A DNA stretch of 64,000 nucleotides from positions 124,001 through 188,000 of the forward strand of contig NZ_VZQQ01000014.1 in NCBI RefSeq assembly GCF_014397785.1. Direction: 5' to 3'. This stretch comes from Paraburkholderia podalyriae. Lineage in GTDB: Bacteria > Pseudomonadota > Gammaproteobacteria > Burkholderiales > Burkholderiaceae. Positions 62,401 to 64,000 of this stretch are shown piece after piece (position 1 is the first letter of the stretch; the number at the start of each line of letters is the position of its first letter). The position numbers and the translations under genes are program-made. The notes under the pieces were generated by a model. It had not been told where the DNA came from, ran no database searches, and saw only the letters and a program-made list of their open reading frames with translations.

Positions 62401-63813
62401 ATGTTCAAGCTGAACCTGTCACGCTCGCGCAAGAACGAAGGCACATTGGTCGACCAGATTGTGTCGTCAATCGAGCAGGAACTGAGGCAGGGAACATACC
62501 CGGCTGGCACGACGTTGCCCTCCGTCCGAGGCCTTGCGAAGACTCACAACCTCAGCACATACACGGTATCTGAAGCCTATCAACGGCTCGTTTCGCTGGG
62601 GCTCGTAGTGGCACGCGCGGGAGCAGGCTATCGCGTCGCGACGCCCGCAGCCAAAGCGCCCGCGGCACCGTCATTCAGTGCGCCGAGTCTTAATAGAGCG
62701 TGGCTACTTTCCGATGTGTTCGCCGACAAGACAGTACCCATCAAAGCGGGCTGTGGCTGGATACCAAACGACTGGATAAACGAGAGCGGCGTGCAACACG
62801 CTCTGCGCGTTGTCAGCCGGGTACCTGGGTCGCGCATCGGCGGGTATGGCCACCCATACGGCCTTTCGACTTTGCGCGAGCACGTGGCGAGCTCACTGCG
62901 CAGATACTCACTTCCCGTTGGCAGCGACGATGTCCTGCTTACGCAGGGAGTGACCCAGGCGCTGGACCTTGTTGTCCGCACGTTGCTCAGGCCTGGCGAC
63001 ACGGTCGTTGTCGAAGACCCGTGCTACTGCAATTTGCTCGAAATCCTCAAAGTAGCGTTCGTGAACGTCGTCAGCGTTGCGCGCACGCCTGATGGCATCG
63101 ACACCGCGCAGTTCGAAGAAGTCGTGAAGACGCATCGTCCGAAAGTCATGTTCGTCAATACGGTGCTGCAGAACCCGTCCGGTACATCGCTCAGCGCTTC
63201 GTCGGCATTCCGCCTGCTGCAGATTGCGGACAGGGAAGGCATGTACGTTGTGGAGGACGACATCTCCCGAGAACTCGCTCCTCCCGGGATGCCGTGTCTG
63301 GCCGCAATGGAGGGGCTTCAGCGCGTCATCTATCTCTCGGGATTCTCGAAGACCATCACACCAGCGATGCGCGTTGGCTACATCGCTGCGAAGCGCGAGT
63401 TGTTGTCACGTTTTGCTCTCACGAAGATGGCCGTTGGCCTGACCTCATCTGAAGTCACGGAGCGCGCCGTGGCGAGCGTGCTCATTGACGGACACTATGA
63501 CCGACACATTGCGCACATACGCGAACGACTGTTCAACGCCCACGCGAAGGTGACTCAGTCCATGTCCGAGGCCGGCCTGGAGATTTTTCATACACCGAAT
63601 GCAGGGCTGTTCCTGTGGGCAAAGCTGCCCATTCAGCCGGAAGACAGCATCGCCATTACAAACGATGCCTTGAGCAAGGGAATCTGGTTGGCGCCTGGTT
63701 CCTACTTCCGGCCGAGCGAACACGCTTCGGAGTGGTTCAGGTTTAATGCCGCAACATCCGATATACCGGAACTGTGGACGTTCCTCCGGAAACTGAGACG
63801 CAGCCGGACCTGA
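62401..63813 (+). CDS. MocR-type GntR regulator with aminotransferase domain
   Basis: 470 residues. The N-terminal wHTH is 'LVDQIVSSIEQELRQGTYPA' and 'LAKTHNLSTYTVSEAYQRLV' (about 15-70). The class I aminotransferase-like domain follows: 'VLLTQGVTQALDLVVRTLLR', 'MFVNTVLQNPSGTSLSASSA' and the PLP Lys in 'YLSGFSKTITPAMRVGYIAA'. Such proteins sense PLP and an amine or amino acid and control nearby genes. Start at ATG 62401; a TTG two codons earlier is possible. Probable regulator of the divergent aminotransferase-mmsA genes. Confidence 0.93.
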   Translation: MFKLNLSRSRKNEGTLVDQIVSSIEQELRQGTYPAGTTLPSVRGLAKTHNLSTYTVSEAYQRLVSLGLVVARAGAGYRVATPAAKAPAAPSFSAPSLNRAWLLSDVFADKTVPIKAGCGWIPNDWINESGVQHALRVVSRVPGSRIGGYGHPYGLSTLREHVASSLRRYSLPVGSDDVLLTQGVTQALDLVVRTLLRPGDTVVVEDPCYCNLLEILKVAFVNVVSVARTPDGIDTAQFEEVVKTHRPKVMFVNTVLQNPSGTSLSASSAFRLLQIADREGMYVVEDDISRELAPPGMPCLAAMEGLQRVIYLSGFSKTITPAMRVGYIAAKRELLSRFALTKMAVGLTSSEVTERAVASVLIDGHYDRHIAHIRERLFNAHAKVTQSMSEAGLEIFHTPNAGLFLWAKLPIQPEDSIAITNDALSKGIWLAPGSYFRPSEHASEWFRFNAATSDIPELWTFLRKLRRSRT

Positions 63814-63856
63814 AGGAGGAGCGGGCACCGAGGTCTCGGTGACCCACCGTGAGCCA

Positions 63857-64000
63857 TTAAGAAACCGCCATCGATTCGGTCATATTCTGACGCATGTAGT
63901 CCAGGAACCGCTGCTGGAACAACATCGTGTGTTCATGCGCGAGTTTTTCTGCCGTATTGGCATCCTTGCGCTCAATCGCGTCGATAAGGTCGGCGTGGTC
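63857..64000 (-). CDS. GntR-family regulator, FCD-type C-terminal end (partial)
   Basis: The last 47 codons of a gene that runs off the window: 'DHADLIDAIERKDANTAEKL' and 'AHEHTMLFQQRFLDYMRQ'. The 'L..AI...D...A......H' pattern is the final helices of an FCD ligand-binding domain. The HTH lies outside. Likely a regulator of acid or amino-acid catabolism. Confidence 0.8.
   Translation of the reverse strand, partial: DHADLIDAIERKDANTAEKLAHEHTMLFQQRFLDYMRQNMTESMAVS

Overview
The window is GC-rich DNA from a member of the Burkholderiaceae, most likely Paraburkholderia, Caballeronia or a close relative. The evidence is the mix of families: BPSL0761-type small proteins, DUF2934, DUF4148-like exported proteins, a phasin, H-NS and HU proteins with lysine/alanine tails, orphan Hfq copies, and a beta-alanine/valine catabolic cluster. 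I see no rRNA, tRNA, CRISPR array or replication gene. Small conserved hypothetical genes, paralogue pairs and gene remnants dominate, so most of it reads as an accessory region (megaplasmid, chromid or island) rather than core chromosome.

Layout. 0-15 kb: small hypothetical genes, a duplicated SAM-methyltransferase (one copy frameshifted), a cold-shock gene, a PII-like protein, a nitroreductase, and remnants of a DUF326 copper protein and a haloacid dehalogenase. 15-24 kb: a phosphoesterase, then a long minus-strand run of small Burkholderia-type genes, many paired or decayed, and a double-HTH regulator. 24-30 kb: an excisionase-like protein and a large tyrosine recombinase, followed by scraps of CusB, IS21 IstA and KptA. 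30-38 kb: a CoA-linked catabolic block made of CoA-transferase subunits A and B, an acyl-CoA ligase with one frameshift, and a divergent fused CoA-ligase/citrate-synthase-like gene broken by three single-base indels. 39-46 kb: a His/Gly lipoprotein, a Nudix hydrolase, a rhomboid protease, an HU protein and a tandem-domain H-NS protein. 46-54 kb: an RNA-chaperone and regulator zone with two hfq paralogues, three csp loci of which one is intact, three related HTH genes, a phasin and a response regulator. It contains an inverted segmental duplication. 54-58 kb: a Uma2 protein, a dodecin, and a DUF2934-Ku-MerR/TPR operon. 58-64 kb: intact catabolic genes (periplasmic binding protein, methylmalonate-semialdehyde dehydrogenase, omega-aminotransferase) with a divergent MocR-type regulator and the end of an FCD-type GntR gene.

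Two themes stand out. First, at least ten gene families occur twice or more inside 64 kb, often with one copy damaged. Second, single-nucleotide indels, several in short homopolymers, break genes whose protein sequence stays coherent past the break. Some of these may be sequencing errors. The truncated csp, cusB, istA, kptA and DUF326 remnants and a nonsense mutation in a VOC gene show that real decay is also present. The most attractive candidates for new biology are the Ku operon with its MerR/TPR partner and the hfq/csp/HTH duplication zone.
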